Source: JBGQOG01 sp052113705
GTDB lineage: Bacteria; Pseudomonadota; Alphaproteobacteria; Rhodobacterales; Rhodobacteraceae
NCBI RefSeq assembly: GCF_052113705.1
Contig: NZ_JBGQOG010000002.1
Location: 62,001 to 126,000, forward strand
Direction of reading: 5' to 3'
DNA: 64,000 bases
Shown: positions 1 to 8,330 of the stretch, in pieces
Position numbering within the stretch: position 1 is the stretch's first letter
Layout: the number at the start of each line of letters is the position of its first letter
Made by a program: the position numbers and the translations under genes
Notes under the pieces: model-generated
Databases searched by the model: none
Told to the model about the DNA's origin: nothing
What the model saw: the letters and a program-made list of their open reading frames with translations, nothing else

Positions 1-1004
1 GTGGCGCGGACATAGCCGTTCTCATCCACTTCCACCGCCGTCAGGTTCCCCACCGGCGAGCCGTCCTTGTTGATGGCGGTCGGCGCGAAACTGTCGGACA
101 GCTGGGTCAGCCCGTTGGCATCGCCGAGTTTCCCGATGGTCATCGCCAGCGGACCACCCGCCACCTGCAGATCCAGCGTCCCCGTCGTCGAATCATAGGC
201 CGGGCTGGTGCCAACCGGCGTCACCGAGGCCAAGGTACCGCCATTCCCGCGCGTCGCGTCAAAGGTGATCGTGTATTCGCCGATCGTGGCACCCGCCTGC
301 GCCGAATCCTTGATGATCATCGTCCAGGTGTTCGACGCGCCGGTCGCGGGAATCGTCGGCTCAAACGTGATGTCGAGCGTTTCCGAGGTGCCGAGGTTGC
401 CGAAATACTCGACCGACAGCGGCAAAGTATCCCCCGCCGCACCGGATTCGGTGGCGACGGCGGGCAGGTTGACGCCGAGGTTCATCTTGGTCGTCGGGTC
501 ACCCGCGGTTTGGTTGGCGTTGATCACCACCGGTTGCAGGCCGGTCACCGTATCGCGCGGCAGCGTCGGGATGGTGCCGTCGGCATTCGCCGGCCAGCCG
601 AGGAGCACAAGGCCCGAGTCGGTCTTGAGCATGCCGTTGGAATCGGTGCGGAACGAGCCGGTGGTGGTCATCATCATCGGCTGATCGCCAGAGATGTTAT
701 CCACCGAGGCCGAGGGAATCACCGGCAGCATACCGCGGCCGGAAATCGCGAGGTCGAGGGCGTTGGAGGTCGACACCAGCGACCCGCGCTCTTCGATCAG
801 ACGGCTGGTCGAGGCGCGCACGCCGCCAGCCGAATAGGTCCCGGCGCCACGGGATTTGTTGATAACCATGCTCTCGAAATCGGCCGTGGCGCGTTTGTAG
901 CCGTAGGTTCCAGAGTTGGCGATGTTATCAGAAATCGTCGCAAGTCGGGTCGCGTTGGCCGAGAGGCCCGCCACACCGGCATTGAGCGAGGAGGAGATGG
1001 ACAT
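1..1004 (-). CDS. flgE: Flagellar hook protein FlgE, 5' part only (runs off left edge)
   Basis: Hook subunit of the flagellum, exported by the flagellar type III apparatus and polymerised outside the cell. The translated N-terminus begins MSISSSLNAGVAGLSANATR and continues with SDNIANSGTYGYK, the classical flagellar rod/hook N-terminal motif, followed by a low-complexity Thr/Ser/Gly-rich middle typical of hook proteins. The ATG at 1004 is chosen because it opens this motif directly and an AGAAAGG Shine-Dalgarno lies 9 bases upstream. About 334 codons are present; the C-terminal helix that would confirm FlgE against FlgF/FlgG lies outside the window, but the long Thr-rich central region favours FlgE. 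It lies downstream of motB on the same strand, across a 308-base gap that probably holds its own promoter. Confidence 0.85.
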   Translation of the reverse strand, partial: MSISSSLNAGVAGLSANATRLATISDNIANSGTYGYKRATADFESMVINKSRGAGTYSAGGVRASTSRLIEERGSLVSTSNALDLAISGRGMLPVIPSASVDNISGDQPMMMTTTGSFRTDSNGMLKTDSGLVLLGWPANADGTIPTLPRDTVTGLQPVVINANQTAGDPTTKMNLGVNLPAVATESGAAGDTLPLSVEYFGNLGTSETLDITFEPTIPATGASNTWTMIIKDSAQAGATIGEYTITFDATRGNGGTLASVTPVGTSPAYDSTTGTLDLQVAGGPLAMTIGKLGDANGLTQLSDSFAPTAINKDGSPVGNLTAVEVDENGYVRA

Positions 1005-1062
1005 AGGTTAGCGCCTTTCTGAAGCTGCGTCCGTCGATGGAAGCAATTTGCAGTGCGCACTC

Positions 1063-1077
1063 TTAAGATCGTCCTAA
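1063..1077 (-). promoter_or_regulatory. CtrA-like box before flgE (one mismatch)
   Basis: TTAA at 1063-1066, seven bases, then CTAA at 1074-1077, so it matches TTAA-N7-TTAA at seven of eight fixed positions. It lies 59-73 bases upstream of the flgE start. CtrA control of flagellar genes is established in alphaproteobacteria; occupation of this site is inference. Confidence 0.4.
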
Positions 1078-1248
1078 CAGATAAAAGCCTACGGATATTC
1101 CGCCGCAGATTGCGCGGCGTCCGGAACAGCAAAGCCCCCGCAAAGAGGCCCGTCAAATACCTGAATACAAAGGGATTATCTCTATGTCAGCGCGGAGTTC
1201 TGTCCGACGCCCTGGTTGAAATCACCACGCCCGTTCGCGGGCGGGGCG

Positions 1249-1294
1249 GCGCCGCTGCCTGCGCCGTGGTTTCCCGGGGCAGCGGCAGCGGCGC
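1249..1294 (-). terminator. GC-rich hairpin after motB
   Basis: Perfect 11-base arms (1249-1259 and 1284-1294) with a 24-base loop, 19-64 bases past the motB stop. No T-run follows on the minus strand, so it is at best a weak or Rho-assisted terminator or an mRNA 3' stabiliser. Confidence 0.35.
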
Positions 1295-1312
1295 AAAGCG
1301 ATTCTGCGGTGC

Positions 1313-2164
1313 CTAGAGTTTGGACCGCAGCAAGATCAGCTCAAGCCGGTTGTTGCGCAAAGCCATCGGGTTTTTCACCGCCGGTTGCTGGTCGGCAAAG
1401 CCGGTCACCCGCTGCACCCGGTTGGCCGGGAAATTGGCCGCCCCCAGCATCAGGCGGAACTGCTGTGCCCGTGCGGTGGACAGATCCCAGACCGGATTCG
1501 CCTTCAGAATTTCGGGGTAAGAGCGCAGATGACCATTCACCGCCACCTTGTTGTCGACGAGGCCAAAAACCCGGCTGAGCATGCCCGCGATTTCCGTGGT
1601 GATCCGCGTGGGGACCGCCGTATCGCCTTCAAACAAAGGCTCATTTTCCAGATCGAAGAATTCGACAATCAGCCCCTCATCGGTGACGCGGGTGACGATA
1701 TGGCGGGCCATCTGCTCGCTCACCATCGATTCCCCGCCGATCCCCATCAGGGCCTCGTCGATCTTCTTCTGCACTTCATCAAATTTGCCGTCCTCGGCAT
1801 CGGGCTTGTCGCTCTCGGTGCCGCTCTGGCCGCGGGCCTGCCGCTCTTCACTGGGCCGCTGCGAGGTGGCGCCGGTGCCCGATTGCGCGATCTGATCTTC
1901 GGAAAACACGGAATCGCCGCCAAAAGCGCCTTCACCGCCGCCGGAGATCCGGTTGATCGGCACCGTCGGATTGAAATAATCCGCGATCCCCTTGCGTTGT
2001 TTCTCGGTTGTTGCGTTCAGCAGCCACATCAGCAGAAAGAAGGCCATCATGGCCGTCACGAAGTCAGCATAGGCCACTTTCCACGCTCCCCCGTGGTGGC
2101 CGCCGCCGGCAACGACTTTCTTTCGTTTGATGATAATCGGTGCCGCGCCATCTCGCGGAGCCAT
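1313..2164 (-). CDS. motB: Flagellar motor protein MotB
   Basis: Stator subunit that anchors the proton channel to peptidoglycan and carries the proton-binding Asp. The 283-residue protein has a short basic N-terminus, one membrane helix around residues 30-50 (AYADFVTAMMAFFLLMWLL), with Asp34 in the position of the essential stator Asp, a linker, and an OmpA-like peptidoglycan-binding C-terminus (about 165-283, ending in the motif RNNRLELILLRS). I chose the ATG at 2164 because it gives the standard KRKK-GGHHGGAWK start. The frame stays open further upstream, but that extension shows no homology and would run through the CtrA box. No motA is nearby in the window. The gene is divergent from the pqi operon. 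Confidence 0.9.
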   Translation of the reverse strand: MAPRDGAAPIIIKRKKVVAGGGHHGGAWKVAYADFVTAMMAFFLLMWLLNATTEKQRKGIADYFNPTVPINRISGGGEGAFGGDSVFSEDQIAQSGTGATSQRPSEERQARGQSGTESDKPDAEDGKFDEVQKKIDEALMGIGGESMVSEQMARHIVTRVTDEGLIVEFFDLENEPLFEGDTAVPTRITTEIAGMLSRVFGLVDNKVAVNGHLRSYPEILKANPVWDLSTARAQQFRLMLGAANFPANRVQRVTGFADQQPAVKNPMALRNNRLELILLRSKL

Positions 2165-2214
2165 TACTATCACCCCTCTAAATTCACCCAGCCTCCGAGG
2201 TAACACGCCCCGCC

Positions 2215-2229
2215 TTAAAACCGCCTTAA
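2215..2229 (-). promoter_or_regulatory. CtrA-like box TTAA-N7-TTAA before motB
   Basis: Two perfect TTAA half-sites (2215-2218, 2226-2229) separated by exactly seven bases, 51-65 bases upstream of the motB ATG and inside the divergent motB/pqiA region. TTAA-N7-TTAA is the established CtrA recognition pattern. Either divergent gene could be the target; motB is more plausible because CtrA governs motility in this group. Confidence 0.5.
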
Positions 2230-2297
2230 CCGATAAAATCCCATGGATTTCTGAGGACAGGGTACCGTCATGCCTTGCGGGCGGTGCGGCGCGGTCT

Positions 2298-2966
2298 ATG
2301 TTGAAACGGATGAACCTGCCGCCCGCCGCCCCCCTGTCCCGGACGCCCCTCTCCGCTGCCGAGCGGCGGCAGTTGCTGGCCTGCCCGGAATGCGATGCGC
2401 TGCACCATGTCATCCCGCTGGCCCCCGGCGAATCCGCCTCCTGTCAGCGCTGCGGCACGGTGCTGATCGCGCCCCGCCTGCGCTCGGTGGTCGAGGTGAT
2501 GGCGCTGTCGTTCACCGCGCTGATCCTGATGGCGGCGGCGGTGTTTTTCCCCTTTCTCACCGTCTCGGCGCAGGGGCTCAGCCACACGACATCGGTGTTC
2601 GGGGCGGCTATGGCCTATTCCAGCGGCATCCTCGCGCCCTTGTCGCTGGCGGTGCTGGTGATCGTCGTGGCCTTGCCGGTGCTGCGCTTCATTGCCTTGA
2701 TCTACACGCTCTGGCCGTTGGCACGGGGCCGCCCGCCCTTTGCCCATGCCGCCCGCGCCTTTCGCCTCGCGGGAGAGCTAGAGCCCTGGTCGATGGCCGA
2801 AATTTTCGTGATCGGCACCGCGGTGGCGCTGGTCAAGGTTGCCGGGCTGGCGACGGTGGGATTTGGTCCGGCCTTCTGGGCCTTTGCCGCGCTGATCATC
2901 GTCACAGCGCTCAAGAACAATTTCCTCAGCCGCTGGGCCATCTGGGAGGCACTCGACCCGCAATGA
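2298..2966 (+). CDS. pqiA: PqiA-type membrane protein, first half
   Basis: Inner-membrane component of a Pqi lipid-transport system. The 222-residue protein starts with a zinc-ribbon-like pair CPEC...CQRC (about residues 28-53) and has four hydrophobic segments typical of one PqiA domain. Known PqiA proteins are about 400 residues with two such domains; here the domains are two genes joined by an ATGA overlap. The start is uncertain. ATG 2298 and ATG 2310 are both in frame but neither has a strong ribosome site, while the best Shine-Dalgarno nearby (GAGGACAGG) precedes an ATG at 2270 in another frame. Confidence 0.75.
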   Translation: MLKRMNLPPAAPLSRTPLSAAERRQLLACPECDALHHVIPLAPGESASCQRCGTVLIAPRLRSVVEVMALSFTALILMAAAVFFPFLTVSAQGLSHTTSVFGAAMAYSSGILAPLSLAVLVIVVALPVLRFIALIYTLWPLARGRPPFAHAARAFRLAGELEPWSMAEIFVIGTAVALVKVAGLATVGFGPAFWAFAALIIVTALKNNFLSRWAIWEALDPQ

Positions 2967-3619
2967 GCGCGCGCCCCCCATTTCACCCCCCCGTTCTCAC
3001 CGCGCAGGATGCCGGGCTGACCGGCTGCACCCGCTGTGGCCGCGTCTGGCCGCGCGAAGATCACCGCTGCGGCCGCTGTGGTGCAAAATTGCGGCCGGTG
3101 GACGGGCACGGGCTGCAGGCGGTCTGGGCCTGGCTGGTGGCGGGGCTGATCTTTTACATCCCCGCCAATCTCTATCCGATGCTGCGCACCGATCTGATCA
3201 CCGGGCACAGCCAGAGCACGATTCTGGCCGGGGTGGTTGAGCTGATGGCGCATGGCAATTACGGCGTCGCCACCATCGTCTTTGTGGCCTCGATCGTGGT
3301 GCCGATCAGCAAGTTCATCGCCATCACCTATCTCACCCTCGCCGTCGGGCATGAGCGTTCCCGCGGGAACCACCACCACCACCGGCTTTATGAGGTGGTG
3401 GAATTTATCGGCCGCTGGTCGATGGTTGATGTCTTCGTGGTGGCCATCCTCTCGGCACTGGTGCAACTGGGCTTTGTCGCCTCGATCCATCCGGGTCCGG
3501 CGGCGGTCTCCTTCGCGCTCTCGGTGGCCTTCACCATGCTCTCGGCCCAAAGTATCGACCCGCGCATGATCTGGCGCGGCCCTCCCTCCCCTCTGTCTGC
3601 GGAAGACCAGCCCCGATGA
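2963..3619 (+). CDS. pqiA: PqiA-type membrane protein, second half
   Basis: A 218-residue partner of the preceding protein with its own four-cysteine zinc ribbon (CTRCG ... CGRCG, about residues 25-45) and four membrane segments. The segment WSMVDVFVVAILSALVQLG is a hallmark of PqiA domains. Its ATG overlaps the stop of the first half (ATGA), and its own stop overlaps the next start in the same way, so translation is probably coupled. A run of four His (about residues 137-140) lies in a loop and is natural. Together with its neighbour it should form the equivalent of one two-domain PqiA. Confidence 0.8.
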   Translation: MSARPPFHPPVLTAQDAGLTGCTRCGRVWPREDHRCGRCGAKLRPVDGHGLQAVWAWLVAGLIFYIPANLYPMLRTDLITGHSQSTILAGVVELMAHGNYGVATIVFVASIVVPISKFIAITYLTLAVGHERSRGNHHHHRLYEVVEFIGRWSMVDVFVVAILSALVQLGFVASIHPGPAAVSFALSVAFTMLSAQSIDPRMIWRGPPSPLSAEDQPR

Positions 3620-5691
3620 CCGACACGCCCCCCCACGATCCGCAGTCTGAGACAGCGCAGTCCGAAGCGCAGCAGGGTGCCGCACCGCTGCGCCCGGCCG
3701 AGATGGTCCGCAAACCCGCCCGGGCGCCCTTGTGGGAGCGGCTGTCGCTGATCTGGCTGGTGCCGCTGGCGGCGCTGGTGATCCTGTTGGGTGTCGCCTG
3801 GTCCACCTGGTCCGACCGTGGCGTGCTGATCGAGATTACCTTTGCCGATGCCACCGGCATCAATCCCGGCGAAACCGCCCTGAAATTTCGCGAAGTCACC
3901 GTGGGTCATGTGGAAACTGTCGGGTTCAGCGCCGATCTGAGCGAGGTGGTGCTGGGCGTGCGCGTCAACAAGGACGTCGCCCCCTATATCGACGATCAGG
4001 CGCAATTCTGGCTGGTGCGTCCGGAAGTCTCGACGCAGGGCATCTCGCGCCTCGACACCGTGCTCTCGGGGACCTTCATCGACGGCTATTGGGATGCGCA
4101 GCCCACACAGCCACAAAGCCGCTTCAAAGGCCTGGACAAGGCGCCGCTGTCGCCCGATCCGACCAAGGGCACCTGGGTGACCGTGGTCGCCGCCGATGCC
4201 GGTGGTCTGGCCGAGGGTGCGCCGGTGATTTACCGGGGCCTACCAGTGGGCCGGCTGAGCAACCTGCGCCTCGACCCCGCCGGGGGCGGTGTGCAGGCCG
4301 ATGCGTTCATTGACGCGCCGCATGACAAATTGCTGACCTCCAGCACCCGCTTTTGGGACACCTCCGGCTTTTCCGTCTCGCTCGGGGCGGGCGGGATCAG
4401 CCTGAATGTCCGCTCGCTGGCCTCGCTGGTGCAGGGGGGCGTGGAATTCGCCACGCTGACCTCGGGCGGCACGGCGGTCGAACAGGGGCACAGCTATCAG
4501 CTCTACCCCGAAGAACAGGCCGCCAAAGACAGCATCTTTGACACCACCACGGGCAAGCCGGTGCGCTTTGCCCTGCTGTTCGACGAGGCGGCGCGCGGCA
4601 TCGAACGCGGTGCCAAGGTCACCTTCCGCGGGGTTGAGGCGGGCGAGGTCACCGAGCTGTCGATCCGCATCGACGGCGAGGGCAAGGAACGCAAGGTCCG
4701 CCAGCAAATGGTCATCGCCCTCTCGCCCGAGCGGCTGGGTCTGGCGGCGGATGCCGATGCCACGACCGTCACCAGCTTCCTGACCGACGAAGTGGCGGGC
4801 GGTCTGCGCGCGCGCATCTCGGGCACCGGCCTCTTTGGCACCACTTTGGTGATCGAACTCACCGATCTGCCCGCCGCGCCCCCCGCGCAGCTGGACAACA
4901 CCGGCCCGCTGCCGATGATTCCCACCGGCCCTGCCGCGCAAAACGATCTGGCCGCCTCGGCGCAGGGGGTCTTTGCCCGCGTCAACGCCCTGCCGATCGA
5001 GGCGGTGATGGACAGCGCCATCCGGATGATGAACTCGATCAGCACCGTGGCCGAAAGCGACGAGACCAAGAAGGTTCCCGCCGAGCTGAATGCGCTGATG
5101 TCCGAGCTGAAAACCCTGACGCAGCAGATGAACGAAGGGCAACTGGCCGACCGGACGCTGAAAGCCGTGGATGCGGTGATGCAGGCCGCCGACACCACCT
5201 ACAGCGTGATGGACGAGGTGCCGCCGGTGATCGCCGAGCTGAAGACCCTGGCCGAGCACGCCAATGAGATCCCGCTGGGCAGCATCGGCACCGAGCTGGA
5301 CGGGCTTCTGGCCGACCTGCGCGCCACCGTCGCCAGCGCGGAAACCGAGAAGCTGCCCGCTAACCTTTCGGCCGCGCTGGAAGAGACCGCCAGCCTGCTC
5401 AAGGAATTGCGCGAGGCGGATGCCGCGAAAAACCTCTCCACCGCGCTGGCCTCGGCGGGGGATGCGGCCACCTCGATCCAAAGCGCCGCCGACCGCCTGC
5501 CCGAGGTGACGCAACGTCTGCAAGCATTGCTCAGCCGCGCCGAGTCACTGGTGGCGGCCTACGGCGAACGCTCACCCTTCAACGCGGAAATGGTCAACAC
5601 GCTCAGCGAGTTGCGCCGCGCCGCCGCCTCCTTCGGGGCGCTGGCCCGCACCATCGAACGCAACCCGCAAGCCTTCATCCTTGGCCGATAG
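3616..5691 (+). CDS. pqiB: MCE/MlaD-domain lipid transport protein PqiB
   Basis: A 691-residue periplasm-spanning protein anchored by one N-terminal membrane helix (about residues 42-62, LSLIWLVPLAALVILLGVAW). It then carries three MCE domains in tandem (starting near residues 70, 185 and 315; each opens with a hydrophobic strand followed by GxxxxFRGVxxG-like motifs such as VTFRGVEAGEV) and a long C-terminal helical region (about 450-690) rich in Ala, Glu and Leu. In the known family MCE rings stack into a tube that carries lipids between inner and outer membrane. Start ATG overlaps the upstream stop (ATGA). Confidence 0.9.
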   Translation: MTDTPPHDPQSETAQSEAQQGAAPLRPAEMVRKPARAPLWERLSLIWLVPLAALVILLGVAWSTWSDRGVLIEITFADATGINPGETALKFREVTVGHVETVGFSADLSEVVLGVRVNKDVAPYIDDQAQFWLVRPEVSTQGISRLDTVLSGTFIDGYWDAQPTQPQSRFKGLDKAPLSPDPTKGTWVTVVAADAGGLAEGAPVIYRGLPVGRLSNLRLDPAGGGVQADAFIDAPHDKLLTSSTRFWDTSGFSVSLGAGGISLNVRSLASLVQGGVEFATLTSGGTAVEQGHSYQLYPEEQAAKDSIFDTTTGKPVRFALLFDEAARGIERGAKVTFRGVEAGEVTELSIRIDGEGKERKVRQQMVIALSPERLGLAADADATTVTSFLTDEVAGGLRARISGTGLFGTTLVIELTDLPAAPPAQLDNTGPLPMIPTGPAAQNDLAASAQGVFARVNALPIEAVMDSAIRMMNSISTVAESDETKKVPAELNALMSELKTLTQQMNEGQLADRTLKAVDAVMQAADTTYSVMDEVPPVIAELKTLAEHANEIPLGSIGTELDGLLADLRATVASAETEKLPANLSAALEETASLLKELREADAAKNLSTALASAGDAATSIQSAADRLPEVTQRLQALLSRAESLVAAYGERSPFNAEMVNTLSELRRAAASFGALARTIERNPQAFILGR

Positions 5692-5700
5692 GAGCCCCCC

Positions 5701-6270
5701 ATGAATTCGCGCCTGACGCCCCTTTTGCTCATCGCCCTGCCCACCCTGTTCGCCGCCTGCTCGAACCCCGAGAAGACGGCGCAATATCCGCTGACGCCCT
5801 CGGCGGTGGTTCAGGATCTGCCCAACCGCCTCGGCCGCACCGAATTGCGCGAGGTGTCGCTGCCGCAATATGCCGCCGGGCAAGAGGTGGTGTTCCAGAC
5901 CGCCGATGGCGCTTTGCGCTCGACCCCCGACAACATCTGGGCCGATGCGCCGACCCGCGCGGTCACGCAACTCCTGGCCAGCCAGATCTCAGGCCGCTCC
6001 GGCGCCACGGTAATCGCCGAGCCTTGGCCGCTGGCAGAGGGGCCGGACCGGCGGCTGGAGGTGCGGGTGTCGGAGATGCTGCCGGGCGCCGACGGCCAGT
6101 TGCGCCTTGCCGGGCAGTATTTCGTGGCACCCACCGATTACACCGGGCGCGACATCGTGCGCGGCTTTGACATCCGGGTGCCGCTGGCGGGCGAGGGGCC
6201 GGCCGCGATTGCCGCGGCGCAGACCGAAGCGGTCAGCCAATTGGCCGCCCGCATCGCCCGGCTCGACTAA
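5701..6270 (+). CDS. pqiC: PqiC-type outer-membrane lipoprotein
   Basis: A 189-residue lipoprotein with a signal sequence ending in the lipobox LFAAC (Cys at about residue 20), then a compact alpha/beta domain of the PqiC/YmbA (ABC-transport auxiliary) family, with the typical segment DNIWADAPTRAVTQLLASQI. Nine bases separate it from pqiB and GGAGCC precedes the ATG. In characterised Pqi systems PqiC forms the outer-membrane end of the PqiB tube. The operon is therefore complete: PqiA in two parts, PqiB and PqiC. Its stop overlaps the stop of the convergent doxX gene. Confidence 0.85.
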   Translation: MNSRLTPLLLIALPTLFAACSNPEKTAQYPLTPSAVVQDLPNRLGRTELREVSLPQYAAGQEVVFQTADGALRSTPDNIWADAPTRAVTQLLASQISGRSGATVIAEPWPLAEGPDRRLEVRVSEMLPGADGQLRLAGQYFVAPTDYTGRDIVRGFDIRVPLAGEGPAAIAAAQTEAVSQLAARIARLD

Positions 6271-6280
6271 CGGTCGAGCC
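6260..6280. terminator. Hairpin spanning both stop codons of pqiC and doxX
   Basis: Perfect 7-base arms GGCTCGA (6260-6266) and TCGAGCC (6274-6280) around a 7-base loop that contains the overlapping stops of the two convergent genes. No T-run on either side, so termination is suggested by position rather than by sequence. Confidence 0.35.
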
Positions 6281-6698
6281 GCAGAACCCGGTCCAGCGAC
6301 AGGGGGCCGGGTCCGCGCGCGATGATCCACAGGAAGGCAATCGCCCAGAGGCCATGCGTCAGATAGGCGTCGGGATAGACAAAGACCTCGATCACCAGCG
6401 TCATCCCCAGCAGCCCCAGCGCCGAGAGCCGGGTGAAGAGGCCGAGCACCAGAAGCACCGGGAACAGATGCTCGGCGGTGACGGCCCCCACCGCCGCCCA
6501 ATCCGAGGGGATCAGCGGCAGCGCATATTCCTCTTTGAAAAGATACCAGGTGCTGGCCTTGATGTGGAACCCCTCCACCTTGGTCTGGCCCGATTGCCAG
6601 AAGATCACCGCCGGGATCACCCGCGCGAGCGTTTGCGGCAAAACCTCTGGCAGGGCCGAGAGGAGCCGATTGAGGCGGATTAGGGTCGATTTCAGCAT
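6267..6698 (-). CDS. DoxX-family membrane protein of the bufferin operon
   Basis: A 143-residue integral membrane protein of the DoxX family with four hydrophobic segments, including LARVIPAVIFWQSGQTKVEG and EHLFPVLLVLGLFTRLSALG. The ATG at 6698 is chosen because GGTGGAG lies 7 bases upstream; the frame is open a little further but without a ribosome site. It begins 4 bases after the stop of the DUF2063 gene, so it is the last gene of the DUF2282-DUF692-DUF2063-DoxX operon. DoxX proteins commonly accompany such clusters; its function there is unknown, possibly redox or membrane coupling for the modification enzyme. Confidence 0.85.
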   Translation of the reverse strand: MLKSTLIRLNRLLSALPEVLPQTLARVIPAVIFWQSGQTKVEGFHIKASTWYLFKEEYALPLIPSDWAAVGAVTAEHLFPVLLVLGLFTRLSALGLLGMTLVIEVFVYPDAYLTHGLWAIAFLWIIARGPGPLSLDRVLRLDR

Positions 6699-6702
6699 GG
6701 GA

Positions 6703-7455
6703 TCACTCCACCTCACAGGTCACGATCAGTTCGGCCGCCAGCAGATGGCCCAGCAGCGGCGCGGGGTCAAAGCCCTCCGGCACGGCGGTGCCAAGCGGGT
6801 GCCCCGCCTGCAGCGCCAGCAAAAAGCCCGCCTCCTGTGGCGACAGCAGGCGCACCGGCACCTCCCACCCGACACGGGCGATCATCACCTGATCCGGCCC
6901 CCAATCCCCGGGCTTCGGCGCGGGTGGCCCATCCGGCTGCTGCGCGGCCCAGATCCGCCCGGCGGGATGCGCGAGGCTGAGGATCTGCACCGAGGGATGC
7001 AGGCCCAGCCGCAGCGCCGCCGGATCGGGGGAAGCGGCGAGCGCGGCAGGGTCAATCCCTGCCATATCGGCGGCATGATAGGCCCGGCCCCGGGCGAGTT
7101 CGATCCGCGCGACATCGCCCAGATAGGGCAACGCCGCCAAGGGGGGAAAGCCCTCCAGAAATTCGGGAAAGGCGCCGCCATAGAGCTGCATCACCGGGCT
7201 TTGTGGCGGATGCGCCGCGATGAAAACCGGGGCCATGGCGGCAAAGAACTCTGCCCCGACCAGTCTCTCCACCGCCGGAAACCGCGTCCTCAGCGCCTCG
7301 ATCAGACCGTGCATGACATTGTTGCGGTAGACGCCAAAGCGCCGCGCGGCCTCATCCGGGGCCCGGGCGGTCAGGCCGGGGGGCAAGTGCCCCTGCGCAA
7401 GCCCCTGACGAAAGGCGGTGGCAAAACCCGCGTGCCCCTCAGGATGCACGGACAT
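6703..7455 (-). CDS. DUF2063 partner protein of the MNIO enzyme (BufC/HvfC type)
   Basis: A 250-residue protein whose N-terminal half matches the DUF2063 'putative DNA-binding' family: FATAFRQGL near the start, RRFGVYRNNVMHGLIEAL around residues 40-57, and RFPAVERLVGAEFF. In related systems this protein binds the precursor peptide and hands it to the DUF692 oxygenase; the DNA-binding label is historical. The start at 7455 overlaps the DUF692 gene by 17 bases and has GAGG 9-12 bases upstream. That overlap implies translational coupling and near-equal amounts of enzyme and partner. Confidence 0.85.
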   Translation of the reverse strand: MSVHPEGHAGFATAFRQGLAQGHLPPGLTARAPDEAARRFGVYRNNVMHGLIEALRTRFPAVERLVGAEFFAAMAPVFIAAHPPQSPVMQLYGGAFPEFLEGFPPLAALPYLGDVARIELARGRAYHAADMAGIDPAALAASPDPAALRLGLHPSVQILSLAHPAGRIWAAQQPDGPPAPKPGDWGPDQVMIARVGWEVPVRLLSPQEAGFLLALQAGHPLGTAVPEGFDPAPLLGHLLAAELIVTCEVE

Positions 7456-8287
7456 GGCCCAGCCTCGCACGCTCGAGAATGCCAAAGGCGCGTTCGGCCT
7501 CGGCCAGCAAGACGGGGAAGTCGGGCACGTCATTGTCCCATTCCACCAGGCTCGGCAGAGCGCCGAATTTCGTCACTGTTTCGGCGTAAAGCGTCCAAAC
7601 CGGATCCGCCACCGCCGCCCCATGCGCGTCGATCAAAAGCGAGCCGGAGGGCAGCTCCTCTTCCTCATGGCCTCCCAGATGCAGCTCGCCCACGGCGAAC
7701 ATCGGGAAGGCGTCGAGATAGGTGCGCGGATCGCTGCGGTGGTTCGTACAGCTCACAAAAACATTGTTGATGTCGAGCAGAAGGCCACAGCCGGTGCGCG
7801 CGGCAATCTCGGCCAGAAACGCGGTTTCCGGAATCTCGGATTGTTCGAACAGCACATAGGTCGCCGGGTTTTCCAGCAGGATTTTGCGGCCCAAAGCCTC
7901 CTGCAGCTGATCGATGTGATCACAGACAATCCCCAGCGTTTCGGGCGTGTAGGGCAACGGCAGCAGGTCGTTCAGAAATTCGCCACCATGGCTCGCCCAG
8001 GCCAGATGCTCCGAGAAACTCTCGGGCTGATAGCGGTCGTTCAGGGCGCGCAGCCGGGCGAGGTGGTCGCGGTCCAGCGGATCGGGGCCGCCGATCGACA
8101 GGCCCACCCCATGCAGCGACAGCGCGTAATCCGCCCGCAAGGCGGTCAGCATCGCATGCGGCGGCCCGCCCGCGCCCATGTAATTCTCGGCATGCACCTC
8201 AAAGAAACCCAAGGCCGGGCGCATCTCGCGGATCGCGGCATAATGTTGGGGCTTGAACCCCAGTCCGGGCAGCGGCGGCAAAGACAT
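7439..8287 (-). CDS. DUF692 multinuclear iron oxygenase (MNIO; BufB/HvfB type)
   Basis: A 282-residue TIM-barrel enzyme of the DUF692 family, whose members use two or three non-haem irons to oxidise cysteine residues of a precursor peptide into oxazolone/thioamide or thio-oxazole groups. Ligand-bearing motifs are visible in order: LSLHGVGLSIG, LENPATYV, LLLDINNVFVS, ELHLGGHE and LLIDAHG. Start ATG at 8287 has GAGGTG 6 bases upstream. It sits between the peptide gene and the DUF2063 gene, the standard order, so the likely substrate is the 91-residue cysteine peptide encoded just upstream. Confidence 0.9.
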   Translation of the reverse strand: MSLPPLPGLGFKPQHYAAIREMRPALGFFEVHAENYMGAGGPPHAMLTALRADYALSLHGVGLSIGGPDPLDRDHLARLRALNDRYQPESFSEHLAWASHGGEFLNDLLPLPYTPETLGIVCDHIDQLQEALGRKILLENPATYVLFEQSEIPETAFLAEIAARTGCGLLLDINNVFVSCTNHRSDPRTYLDAFPMFAVGELHLGGHEEEELPSGSLLIDAHGAAVADPVWTLYAETVTKFGALPSLVEWDNDVPDFPVLLAEAERAFGILERARLGHVRAS

Positions 8288-8330
8288 CAGAGCACCTCGT
8301 CAGCATGGATTTCAGGAAGGTTAGAGACGT

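Larger units (their letters stand above)
1005..1312. other. 308-base gap between motB and flgE
   Basis: No convincing gene. It should hold the 3' end of the motB transcript and the flgE promoter. Two things stand out: a GC-rich inverted repeat at 1249-1294 near motB, and a CtrA-like box at 1063-1077 about 60 bases before the flgE start. An open frame on the plus strand from 1053 is Arg-rich, lacks a ribosome site and looks non-coding. Confidence 0.6.

Noticed and set aside
3370..3384. Run of four histidines in the second PqiA protein
   Set aside because: Natural loop composition; too short for a tag or a metal domain on its own.
2270..3619. One long plus-strand frame running through both pqiA halves, with a good ribosome site
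   Set aside because: Before 2963 its translation is Arg/Ala-rich with no family features, while the other frame encodes the PqiA membrane domain. It stays open because of high GC.
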